A DNA stretch of 64,000 nucleotides from Hymenolepis diminuta (Eukaryota; Platyhelminthes; Cestoda; Cyclophyllidea; Hymenolepididae): contig CAADRB010000046.1 of NCBI GenBank assembly GCA_900708905.1, positions 870,298 through 934,297 of the forward strand, read 5' to 3'. The notes under the pieces were generated by a model. That model was not told where the DNA came from. It saw only the letters and a program-made list of their open reading frames with translations, and did not search any database. Position numbers and translations under genes: made by a program. This document shows, piece after piece, positions 1-12,290 of the stretch (the first letter of the stretch is position 1; each line of letters starts with the position of its first letter).

Positions 1-311
1 TTCGGAAGCTTTGCATCTTAGATACCATACTCACACCGAAGGCCCGAAAATACATATCCAGGCTAATGTCCGAGCTGTCTGTCCGAACTGGCAGATGACT
101 CAAAAGATGTAAAACCTTTAAATTGACTCATATTCCGGCCAACGTATTACTTCCCAGTTCTTATACTTTCAGTATAGATGCTTTTTCCCCTATCTTTCTT
201 CGTCTCCCGACTGGCCTGCAATATATATTGATAGCCATTCTGTCATCTATAAATTTTCATGCCTGGTTAAGAGGGAATAAGAACAAAATACGGATGTTTC
301 AAATAACTCAC

Positions 312-3300
312 ATCATAAGCGGGGTACTGATCATTACCACCATCACCTTCTTCATCTCCTATCTCCTCCTCCTCAGGTAGGTTGAATTCTGAATGTTCAT
401 CATCATCATCCTCGGAGTCACCATAGGAGTCATCGTCTTCTCCTACGTAGGAGTATTCACTGGACGAGGAATTAATAACATCATCCTCATTTATCATGTG
501 GCATCGAGCACGTAGTCGACGTAAACGATGTCCCCTCAATCGACCAAAATCTGAGCCGTCTGACTCACCATCATCACTTGATTCTTCCTCACTCTCCTCT
601 TTTGCTATTTCTTCACCTATTTCTACTCTTTCACCATTGTTAACTGACTTCTTTATCGTCTTAGAAAGCAAATCTCCCTCTGCTTCTGATTCTTTTTGGG
701 AAACTTCTTCTTGGCCTAGAGTTAAAGGCGAACAAGTTTTTGAAATTGATTAACCATCAAAAAAAAATCAGTTCAATGTTTGGAAAGAGGCATCTATGCG
801 AGTTGTTCAGACTTTTTGTCTATCATATTTTCAAATTAAACCCCAATTATTTCGCCGCTGGCGTACCTACTTCGACCTTAATGTATCTTTAATCCTCCCT
901 TAGACTAACTGGTTACATCTTTCAACCTCACTAATCACAAGTACCAAACATGAATTCACCGTTTTAAAGTATTCGCCTGCTTAGGGATCGCAGTATCACA
1001 CTGGAAAACTAGAAGGATAGAGTACACGTATGAAACAAGCAAAGAAACTTAAGCCTTCTCCCATCCTCGAGGTACGGATGAGCGATATTTTTAAGTTTGA
1101 AATCGACCATTTCAGATGACCTCCTTAAGAATGCATTGAGCAGTGATTGGAGGGCCAGTGAAATCTTGCAGAGAACTGCTAAGATCTACCAAAAAAGATA
1201 AACAGACAAGACAACCTTTGCACTTCTGTAGTCACATCGCAGGAAGCCATTATAGCGATTTTAAGGTGATAAACGCTGAAATCACATCCACATTTTAATC
1301 AGTCTATTGGACTCATTAAGTCCAAACTATGAATGTTGATTAATGATGTTACATTAAAACCTATTAGCAGGCCGATATCTTAATTATTTTAAGCTGTCGT
1401 TTCCGAACGTCATAGACACGCGTATGAGCTCATTCATTCTCAGATTATATTTCCCTTTCTTTCACTTGCCCTATGATGCATAGGAAGTATAATCTAAGTA
1501 AGGGTTCATTATAGAACGTCTAGTAGATAAGGTAAGATGAAAGGGCATAAAAAGTAAGAGAATTGGACAAAGAAATATGAAAGGGTATAAGAGAGGAAGC
1601 AATCATCTTGACACAATACCCGCTTTCGTCTAAAGTAGCACGGGATTAGAGTTGAGTATATCTCAGATCCTAGCTTCCTATTAGCTCATTGTATACTCAT
1701 GTTCGTCTGTGGCCGGTAAGCGCTTCTGTACTGGCTGGCGAGGTTAATAGCTTAATCTATTTCCGCCCCCCCTAAGAGCAAAGTACTTGGTGGCTTTTGG
1801 GTATATTCGAAATCCATCATCGTATTTGCGGTCTTACTCATACGTATTCCCTCCCCTTCTATGTGCGTCCTATCTTCCCCTCCCAAGCTCTAACACACTT
1901 GGTTTATCACCAGCTCTTCATTGATATCTCTCGCTTCCCTACTCCACCCCACCCGTTTCCATACTCATGACCTAGAACTTCGGTATGGATCTTGTTTAAG
2001 TGGTTTGTCCGCCTAACCCAAACGTCTTTTTCTAGGCTTCTGTAAACTGTTACCTACTAAACGGTATTAGGACAAAATGTTTTATTCTTTATAAGCCATT
2101 GATCTGTCATTAAACCACAGATCTGAATTTTTTTATCTATTACTCTCAGTAGATTCAATTCTTACCTTCATCTTCATCCCACTTTTTTTCTATTTCTGTT
2201 CCTTCTGTGAATGCCCCTTCATCTAAATTAAACAAATAACTTTAAACTGATCTACTTTGCCTCCATTTAAAACACCTAAGAGGTAAAGAACTTACCTTCT
2301 CCACAGTATGTCCTATCATCGTCCTCTCCTTGTAGTTCACGCATCATGTCGACAACAGAAAGGGTGAAAATATTGGTAGATTTTGCCAGCGAACGGAACG
2401 AATAGATTAGAAGGAGATCTAAGATGTTGAGTAGGAGTGGAGGCAGCTGTTTGGACTTTTCAAATATCACCTTGACGTTTTCCTAGCGGAAAAATATTTA
2501 CATGCAACAACAGCGGCTTGAGATTAGATAAACCGCATACCGACAAAGACCGGACTGTTTTAATGCACTTTATCAGTTTTCATAAATAATAATTATTTAT
2601 TCCTCAAACCAAATATAAAGTGATTTGTACAAAATTTACAGTAACATTAAATTTCGTTCAACACAAACAAGCATCCAGTGGAATTCTCCCCTTAAAAGTC
2701 TAATAGCTTCTAATGCCTTATGCTAGGAGGATCTTAAAGTCTCGTTTCTCGATAAATAGCATGTTCACTTAGGAACCTAAACCAAACAATTACAATATTA
2801 GAATTGAATAAGAAAAGAAAATGATCGAGAGCAAAATCAAACAAAATTGATCTCATTTCAGAATGAACGTTGTTGGTCCTATATAAATGAATTTGCTGAA
2901 GAACACAGATACTCACCTCCCGAATTTTATTATCCAGATCACTTCCAAGAAGTATTTCATTCGAGAGTATAGCTGTAGCTATAATTCTCATAATTATTGC
3001 TGGTAGAAGACTTGTGCTAGTTCCAGCCAACCCTAATGCCCTAGCTGGGTCAGGGCAAAAATCAGGGACGCCATTGTAAAATCGTTTGGGAATCGGCAAC
3101 ATCTCCCTGATATACTGTGATCCAAAGCGCTTACTCTCCGATCTGAGAATGAAGGCCATATCACTTACAAATTCAGTGAACATGCCATCACTGAGATTAG
3201 CTTGGGAGGGGTTCTTCTTTGAACTACAATTTTCGGGATTTGAGACGGAACAAATCACCTACCTAAAGTGATACCGGGTGTTCAAGAATATTATCTCCAA

Positions 3301-4457
3301 AAACCGCAGAGCAGCAAGTCGCAAGTCCTTCAATCTAGAAGAGACGTGAGAATGAACACTCATCAACATACTTCAAAGGTGATCTCCTGTACTCAAATAA
3401 ACGTTCCAGCGTTGGCATTGGGGAGTTGCTTTTCTCAAGATTCAAAAACCGATTTTCGTTTTGATTCAATTCGTGCAACAATTTATCTTTGCTAGGCGCG
3501 TAAGGTTCTGATAATGAGAGTGAGCGAAGAAAATGAAAAACAACATTAATGCGGAAAGCACGCCCAATATCCATAATGCCCAATTTATAATGCCCCAAAC
3601 CTATAATGTGAAGGAGATGAAATAAGTGTTGAGCAATAAGCAATCACTAACCATTATTTGGATTTATGAGGGTCAGCATTTGGTAATAACTGCATGCAAT
3701 TGCACGCGAGTAAAAATCCCCAACTTTCGTTCGATAGAAATCTGTATATTGAAAGAAAGAGCAAAATTTTCACGAGTGAAAAAAACTTACAAAGATCACC
3801 CAGATAGGAGAGACATTTCTCGGATAATTCTTCAGCGACCCGTGACTCATCAGCATTTATTTCAGAGGGATCTTTGCCTATAATTTGAGACATTATTTAA
3901 AATTAATCAACTTACTTGAAATCCTTTGTATACCAATCTCAGCCCACGATTTTGGCCATATGTCAGGACGAAAATAGAAATTTTGCAGGCGTACTAGTAT
4001 GCTTTTATAGATACCAACAGAATCATCAATATGTTGAAGAAAATTTTGGTAGAATCGTTTTGCTTCGCGGAGTTTCGGTTTCTGAGAAAATGAACTATAA
4101 ATTGCAATTACCTTAAGCTGAATCTGACCAATGTGTATTGGATGGTAAACCACCTTTTCCCATAAGATCCTATCATTTTCAATACCGTTCTCCACGATAT
4201 TTTTAAATATCAACTTTTTGAGATGGAATGAAAGGCTTATAATAGCAATTATAATGCACAAACTCTTACTGATCTCTGAGCTTAACCGTGGAGGGATTAA
4301 ATATATATCTGCTGGGATCTACGCCTTTTGACGAGTCCTCCAATCGCTTCAATAAATCGCTTATATTTCTAAAGAAATAATTAATTGAAGAAACAAACTT
4401 CGAAGAATCATTATCATCAGGAAAATCAAGCGAAACACCAATATCAAGTGATGACAT
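312..4457 (-). CDS. SMG5: SMG5 (EST1-family nonsense-mediated mRNA decay factor), N-terminal part, cut by the window edge
   Basis: SMG5 binds phosphorylated UPF1 through a 14-3-3-like domain and recruits decay and dephosphorylation factors in cytoplasmic nonsense-mediated mRNA decay. Exons (minus, in order): 4457-4270, 4235-4112, 4081-3916, 3877-3791, 3741-3652, 3600-3372, 3334-3263, 3223-2917, 2482-2296, 715-312. They give 618 codons with phase kept at every junction. Against animal SMG5 (as I recall it) the N-terminal helices match around RILWEKV, GIYKSIL and KCLSYLGDL, the last being the family 'CLxYLGDL' motif. A helix with LLPAIIMRIIATAIL follows. Exon 10 has the basic patch GRLRGHRLRRLRARCH, followed by an acidic Ser/Asp stretch, in the same order as human SMG5. 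ATG 4457 opens the first exon. The C-terminal PIN-like region lies left of position 1. The 1.58-kb intron before exon 10 could hide another exon, but phases already agree. A further exon may lie at about 1-90 (GTGAGT donor near 36). Confidence 0.88.
2297..4269 (-). other. Cluster of seven micro-introns in SMG5
   Basis: The first seven SMG5 introns are 34 bp (4236-4269), 30 bp (4082-4111), 38 bp (3878-3915), 49 bp (3742-3790), 51 bp (3601-3651), 37 bp (3335-3371) and 39 bp (3224-3262). The eighth is 434 bp (2483-2916) and the ninth 1580 bp (716-2295). All start GT and end AG, and removing them restores an SMG5-like protein. Such short introns near gene starts are known from flatworms such as Schistosoma. 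Confidence 0.85.
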
Positions 4458-7400
4458 ATTCAAAAATTAGCCAAGTGAAACAATGACTTCAAACAAAGGA
4501 AGACTGCCGATTATGTATTTTTTATAATTTAACTTCAGACAAAGATTAATGCTGATATTTTATTTAAATAATTATCGAAAACACGCGGCTATTTTATGAC
4601 TTTAATACGTCTACGGTTTATCATTCGGTATTATTTTGTCATTTGTAGCGAATTATCATATTCGGTTAAAAAAATGAATTTAAAAAACTGAATCGGTCGA
4701 AATTAGTGCATAATATTTATGAGGAATAGATAACAATCAAAATCCTAGTTAATTTTAGAGCGAATACTTTTGTAGAATAATTTATCCACCATATTCATTC
4801 TTCATGGATAAAGCCTATTAAAATTGACTAATTATATCAGTAGCGTTTTTAAATATTATTTTCCAGTACTAGTTTATTAAATTTTCAAATAAAATGATTT
4901 CAAAACCTTTAATTTTTATTTGTTTTATATTTTATTTGACAGCATGAGATTTGAAATGTAAACATATCGAATCACCTTTTCTCCGGAAGTTAGAAGTTAT
5001 AAAAAATATCTAATACCGTAATTTGTATGTCTATTTTTTTTACTTTTAGGAACAGATTCGCCAAAATTCAAAATAATTAGCCATATATATAGGATTAATT
5101 CTTCGGGCAATAAGAACTTGATGCGTTTTCTTCCATAATTGTGTCGTGTCAAAAACCCTCATCATTGCTATTTTATCGATTGATCAAGCACGTAATCTAC
5201 AGTCATATATTGCACATTGATAATATAGAGGAAGCCACCGTTGAGTTTGAAGTCTTCTGTTTTCTGCCCTTATCTTTGAATGGATCTACTATAACGTAAC
5301 CAACTAGGAGTATTGGTAGTAATCTCGCAGAGCCAACAATCTAGAAAACTCGGTAATATAGCAACTTAACACAGAAGCTAATAACCCACGGCAGATAAGA
5401 AGGCACGTTATAGTCAGCACGAGTGTATTAATGAAACTCCTCTCTCAATCGATATCGGCTTAAATAAATAAGAATAATTATCAAATGTCTTTTATTGAGG
5501 GGGAAATAAAAAAAGAAATTACATTTTTATTCCTAGAAGAAATATTGGGAGCGGGGGAAAATAATTATCATTTATTCTAACCGGATCGATAGAACGCAGT
5601 CGATCACTGGTAATAGTTGCAATAGGTACAGGAATCAATCTTTGATAAGGTTCATTCAATATTATGAACATTTTTTACGTGTCAACATAAATCTTTATTT
5701 CAATTTTACATTCATCTTTATAATTGAGTCTTACCGGAGCAGTAAATGGGGAACTAAAATTAAAAGATATAAGTAAATCAAACAAATACTAAATCAGTTA
5801 TATCCTTGGATTTTTGTTAAATACTTTGAAATTCTTTAACACGTAAATGTTGTCTTCTCATGGATTTTGATTAGGCAGCGACACTGTTTTGAAGTTGTAA
5901 GACAGGTCTAGCGTTGACAGAGGAATTTATCATAGGTAAGTTACATAAAGGGACCGATTAGAAGTACAAGCAGTTGCTGGTAGGTTGAGGTATGGCGAGA
6001 ACAAGCGGAAAAGGATCGTAGAAACGGCCACGCCACGCAAGCCATTAGTCCACGAGACATGATGACATAAATTCTGAGGCCGGTCCAATGTATAACCTGT
6101 TTGTCGGCGTGCTTCGGTACCACTGGTTCATCCATTTGTTGCTACTGGGTGAATGAACGAAGAAACCCACCTATTGATCGGCGTGGCCGTTCAGATCAGC
6201 CTAGTTTCGTCTTAGTTTTGCTTTGTTTCGCAGCCGCAGGGTCTGCATCTTATAAGCTGAAACATTCAATACTTCTCAGTGATATATGGGGTCAGTAGAC
6301 AGCAAGCACTTTGGTTATCAAATTATAGCAATAGTAAAATGTTGATGTGTCCGGCTCTTATTTTCCAAGATCTACCTTAAATGACAAATTGGTTTTATCA
6401 GTTTAAACCCACCTAACTGCAGCGATTTAAAGTCAGTCCTTAATTATGGTTTTAATCACATCCCAATCTTATCCAAATTAATTTCATACTACGTTCGATA
6501 GGGTTATTCATCCCATTGCCACACATATATATACTATATCAATTATTTGTGTCATCTCTTCGCTCATTCCCTGTTGGTCTATAGTCCATTTGTACAATCT
6601 TGCGCGTGATTTCTATTCTTATCTACATTACTTAGAGTATATATTACCTGTCTGCCTCTATGTCTGTGGCTGTGTGTGACTGCCTGTAGGCCTCTGTGTG
6701 TGGAGTGCCATTACTGCATTCAACCCCTCATAGGACACATCTTCTATTGTATTCTTTTGGTTTATCCAATTTAATACACTCTTTTATTAAACAAATCTCT
6801 GGACTTCTCTTTCGTTGATTTAGGTAAGGTGGTAATTATAATTGTTACATATAAGAAAATAACATTTTTCCCAAAATAAATCTTATATGTATGATTCTAT
6901 ACTTTCCACCTTTTAATTCCTGTTTTTTAGCTCCCTTTTATTCAAACGAATTTATCTACATTACGGTTGTAAATGGCGCATAATATAGATCGACCTATCA
7001 GTAACCAAACGTGTGTCTTTTTTTGAAATAATAGTTTGGGTCGTTCTGTATTGTGGTGTTGTCGGGTCGTATTTGTAACCAGTGCAATGTCTTGGGGAAT
7101 CTTAGAGTTGGTTATGGTATCTTACGAAGGAGAAGAGATTACGAAAATAATATTACCGATTTTTTAGCGGATATGAATCAAAATTCAACATTTGGCAAAG
7201 TATTACACGAACTGTTTTGAATTGGGCTGTTGCGGTTAAAATTCAATTGGAAAGTCGTCAACGATAAATCTGTTTTATTTTGCAATTTAACTAATGCCAT
7301 TTACTTAAAATAGTGAAAATTGACATCTTTGAACTGCTCCTACCTATACATTAAAATGAATTTGACGTGCTTTTATGGTGCATATCAGCTGACCTTATTG

Positions 7401-10059
7401 AAACGATTTAATAATACTCATTCGGAGAAGGTTAAATCATCGACTCCGATTCGATAATGAGGCTAGACTTAATAAATAACTGGATGTTAAGAGTGAAAAG
7501 AAGAGGAAAAAATAGTTAAATTATTGGAAGTTATATTAAATATGTCTTCTATTACTAGTTAAATAAATGGGTAGCCAACTCCTTTAGCAGGTGACTTTGG
7601 GTAACCAGCATTTCGTAGATTTTCTTTTGTACGATGGACCAATTATGCATTCTTTTGCGTTACTTATTGAATTAGTATCAATAATAAAATTGGAATCGAG
7701 ACTTTACGGTACATGCATTGTTGCGCTTCAACCAAACTGATTTTATAAGACTAACGTTTTGAACCCAGGTAAAAAATCCATGCCTCATAGTAACAATGTA
7801 TAGTCGGATTGGCAGTTAAGAGATTCAAGTACATAATGATTTCCCATCTATATCTTCACATAGTAAAATTTTCTGTCAAATCGATTGCAAGCACTCAGCA
7901 ATTGTTTAGAAATTCTCCAAATGGGATAAAGAAAGCAATAGCAGAGGAAGAGTATAAAAACAGCACAGCGTGCGTTGACGCGTAGTTGTTTGAAACAGTG
8001 TGCATTAAGGTATGATGAGAGGGGTAGACTAATTCTGCGTTCTATTTTTCATTGGACGGATGTATGAGTTGATGTGGTCGTAATACAGATTCTAGCGTTT
8101 AGAAACTGTAGTGTTATGCATATAAGCACGTTTGATTTATAGAATTCGTCTTAGTGACTCTATTGACTAGTCTTCTCAAAATCTCAGATTTTTATATCTC
8201 CAAAATTCAAATATCGGTGAGATTTTAACAATATCCTCATCGGTATCCTCTTGATTTCGATCTAAGTCCAAAGGTCGCCCCTCTAAGAAAAGCGACTTTT
8301 CGTTTCATAGAGTCTTTAGCGGTTGAGATATCTAAACTGAAAATGGCTAAAGTCCTAATTAGGGACATTTAAGCAACTGTTGTCCTAACTTCTACTTGCT
8401 ACTCATGCAACCTGAGAAGAATGAATCGTACCTACGCATAATTTTAGTGACGGATGGGGGATGGGATAGAATATTAGGGCAGACATTGCCATTCAGAAGG
8501 TCGAATATTCATTACAGGACGACCATTTTTTAGGGGCAACAACCAAGACTGCCAAGTTGTAGAGGATAACGGCTGATAACTATGTTCTGCTAGTATATCT
8601 CTTCTTGACTGCTAACAATAAACAAACAGTTCCCAAAAATTAAAGGTGAATCGAATTATAATGCAGAACCACGATGAAAATTCATGAGTGAGTTGGAGAC
8701 GGAGAAGAGTGAAGAAATGAAGTTAGAATCAAAAAGAGATAGGGCGTACCAAGAATTGTTGGGAAGGGAGGTGGAGGAGGGTGTCTATGTAAACTGTGTT
8801 GTGTGCAAAAATTTTGTATAGTAGGACTCATCTAAACTATTGTAATGTTAGTAACTTTAGTTTCTGGTGCTTTAATTAATGTGCCCACTAAATATTATCT
8901 AGGCTGCAGTTAACTAGACCCTAGGAGAAAGATCAGATAAAAGAGGGGTTACTTAAGACACTTTACTAATCGAACAAAGATTATATTTAAATAAAAGTGT
9001 TCGCGCATCTCTCATCGTCATAGTTACTAAGCCATTAGTTATTTTTTACCCAGATTTGCAGCTAAGTATTAATCGAATCAACTTTTTTGTGTCCATAATA
9101 AAAGTGTTTACACGATTTATATATTTATTTAACATAAGCTAAGACCCTTCCGTATTTTTTTAATATGGGAATTCGATGTTGATATCGATGATATTGTCAG
9201 TGAGGCGGAGGATGCAAAGCATGAAGAAGAACCGATGAAGTAAGAAGATTCCAATAAGAAATAATCGAATGAATTCTCCAAAGTTCGACTTACGCACACC
9301 ACTCCTGAAGAAATTAACAATGGTAGGTGTCTCTCTCCTTATTTTTCCAAATCCAAGTGGGTAATGCTTATCTTGGGTAGGGAAGAGGCATCCCAGAAGA
9401 AAATTGTCTCCTGCTGAATAATAATGCCCAACGCATTCTGTAATTCTGATTACTGAATAGATTCACTCTCTTAACCTCTTTTTTGTCAGATGTCACTTTA
9501 TAACACCTTGCCTTATTTTCAATTTGCTGTACAGCCTTAGATATTTGTGTAAAGTAGGACTCTTTCTGCACTGTTATAATCTCAGAAAGTCTTTTTCTAC
9601 AGCACTAGATGTCACTTGGCCACAACTGGCCCAGACCTGGAGAAGGAGAAATCAGGAAAGCAGTTAGTGCAAGTCAATTTGTCAATTCGTCAAACATTAC
9701 CTATATTGGTATGATGAGATACTTAGAATTACTCATTAGGAGATAAAACATAAACTTGGACGTTTTGAGCACCTATATGTTGGCTTCTTTCCAAGAAATA
9801 CAGTCTAATTGAGTTATCCCTTCGGGGCTCAAACAAATTCTAAGAAACTTTATTATTTTATTTGCATCCAAAACAGCTCACAAGAGCCAAAACTCGGTAA
9901 AAAGATAGAAATACTCTACAGAAGTCTATTACTAAAATTAGCACTAAGACAAAAGCCCACAATTTTAGTGCACTTTAAAAATCACGCAAAATTAGAAAAT
10001 AATTAATAATATGAAGAATAAAACATAAAATTTTTAACTTAATTTCTTTTGGGTAGAGA
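4458..10059. other. Intergenic stretch, no gene recognised
   Basis: This AT-rich stretch lies between the SMG5 start and the first gypsy remnant. Open frames here are short, have no good splice context and match nothing I know. The segment 6500-6830 is pyrimidine-rich with scattered AAT/AAA signals and could be an old LTR or SINE tail, but I cannot show it. Confidence 0.6.
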
Positions 10060-12290
10060 TATTCCTATTTGGGGTGTTGGATCCACCTTGAATCTTTTGG
10101 GGGGTTTACTGGAATATTTCCAACGAAAGTTTTGTTGATTGCTGGGTCAGATTTCCGGAGTTTTATTATTTCCTAATGTTAGGAGGCCAAAACATCATTG
10201 ATGATATCCAGAGAACCCGTTTCCAGTTTCTATGATGTCGCTAACCGGGGATGGAGATGGTACTGATAACGCACCCAAGTTTGGCCATCGATATCCACTT
10301 CAAGTAGCAAGCTATCTCGCTGAGCTCTGATGGGGCCTTCTACTCATGTGCTATTTGGCCGATGATCACGCATGTAAACTGCTATGTCAATTGCAAGAGT
10401 CTTCTTGGCGCATGAAAATGAACCAGGTTAGGTTGAGTCCTTTGGAAGCAATATATTGTGAATCGTCCTAGGTTTTCTCCCCCATGAGAACTTCGGTTGG
10501 ACTGTGACCACCTAACATTGGATGCGGCATTGTTCAATTCTTTAAAAAGAACGCATTTAGAATCTCTTCTGTTGTTTACTTCCTACGTACTTCTGGAATG
10601 TCCTCTTCAGGGTGTCAACGAATAGCTCCGCCTGACCATTTGGCCGAGGATGATATGGTGAAGAGTAGAGGCGGGGCAAAACATTTCCGGCAAAACTCTT
10701 GAAAGAGAACCAAAAAGAACTGAGTACTTTCGTAGGTTATGGTGATCTCTGGTAGTCCATGAGTTGAAGTATATGGTGAAGACTACTGATCAACAAGGTG
10801 ACCATGGTGGACTTTGAGTGCGAATCGATCACGTTAAGTCATATTAGACCATTGACAGGTCCAAGGAAATCCAAATTTATTCGGCACAATGGGGCTCCAG
10901 TTTTAGGCCGGAGAAGAGGTTGCTGGTATGGAGGAAGCTTGGCCGCTTGCTGGTATTTAGAAAAACTTTGGACATTTGCTTCGCTACCCTTGTCCACTCC
11001 AGACCAGTATTCAAACGTTCTTGTAACAGATTTCATTCGGCTAACACCCGGATTACTGCCATGGAACCGTTGTAATGCAGCTCGCTTGAGTGCTGAAGGA
11101 ATGACGACACCCTATGCAAACATTAAGCATGAATTAACCACAGAGAGACTATTACGCTGTCGATAAAGTTGTAGGAGGTCGCCCTTTTGGTTTGATTTTG
11201 GCTATCTTGTGCGAGCACATTTGACAGCCTTCTTCAGCACTGAATTTTGCTGCCAAATTTTGTGTATTACTTGCAGTTATTGGAAGTTTGTCTACGGTAT
11301 CAAATAATAAGCGTTGTGTATCGCCTTCTATATTCAGACTTATCATGACGGTTTCTTAGTCAGAGCATTTCTGGTTGTAGATGAGACGAGAAAGACAATC
11401 AGCTAGTAGGAATTCTGTTGTGTCCCGATATTTTATTATCAAAATCATGAACATGAAGGATGGTCGAAAAATGCTGAAGTCAGCTTGCAGTGCAAACTGG
11501 ATTACTTTTTGGATCCAAAGATGGAGAGAAGTGATTTGTGATCTATGAATAGTGTGAAGTGCTGACATTAAAGGAATTTATGGAATTTTGACAAAAAATG
11601 ATGACCAAAAATTCCTTTCCAATGGGTTTAACAGACTTCTTGAGGACCGTATAAAAATAATAGATATTTAAAACTGACCTTTCAAAACTTGAGAAAATTC
11701 GGCGAGTTCAAAACACGTATTCATGTGACAAGCATTAGTTTTCCTGTCTTCATTATGCTTTTTGGAGAAAGCAATTCAGTTAAAGTTCTTTCGAGGTTCG
11801 TAAGACTTTTGGTAAACAGACAGAAGCAAGACTGTTTCGTTGAAGAAAGATCTGAGATTATCCTGGGATGGAAAAAATCTTTCAGTAATTTGATTTCAGC
11901 AGTTCCTAATCTCCATTAAAACAGACTACTTATTCATAACTTGGGATATGGACGAGATCATTTCGAAAACCATACTCACATTTTTCAACTCAGTTGTAAA
12001 AGTTCGATCTGTTTCAAAGTGAACCCCACTGATTTATGAACCAGGGAATCAGTAGATGGTTAGAGAGAGAGTAAATCCAAGTTTTCAGTTTTATGATCAT
12101 GCTGCTCGAGAACATTTTAGCAGCATCGTAAGAATTCCTTGCCTTTTTTGAGGCATTGATTCATAAGGTTCTCATGTTTCTATAGAATTTATTAATTATA
12201 TTCCTGCTGTTTCATAGGTGAAAGTTCGAATTTTTAAAATTTCGTGTCACCACCTTTTACGATCTACTAGCCCGATATCCCAGTTTTACT
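10060..12290 (-). mobile_element. Decayed Ty3/gypsy LTR retrotransposon, internally deleted
   Basis: Read on the minus strand, the order is gag-like sequence (about 12200-11690), a direct jump to RNase H (about 11568-11356), a linker (11346-11152), then integrase (11036-10400) and a C-terminal tail to about 10060. Signs include an RNase H 'DHKSLLSIFG' stretch, 'IKYRDTTEF', the integrase zinc/core junction 'CRINLDFLGPVNGL', a 'YHPRPNGQAE' stretch, and 'GGHSPTEVLMG' near the integrase end. These are typical of K02A2.6-like gypsy elements of worms. Pieces lie in different frames with many stops, so the copy is dead. Protease and reverse transcriptase are absent between gag and RNase H, which implies an internal deletion. 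A second, gag-only copy is at 31500-32210. Confidence 0.8.

Noticed and set aside
123..753. Plus-strand frames opposite the acidic SMG5 exon
   Set aside because: They are complements of the low-complexity Glu/Asp/Ser exon on the minus strand.
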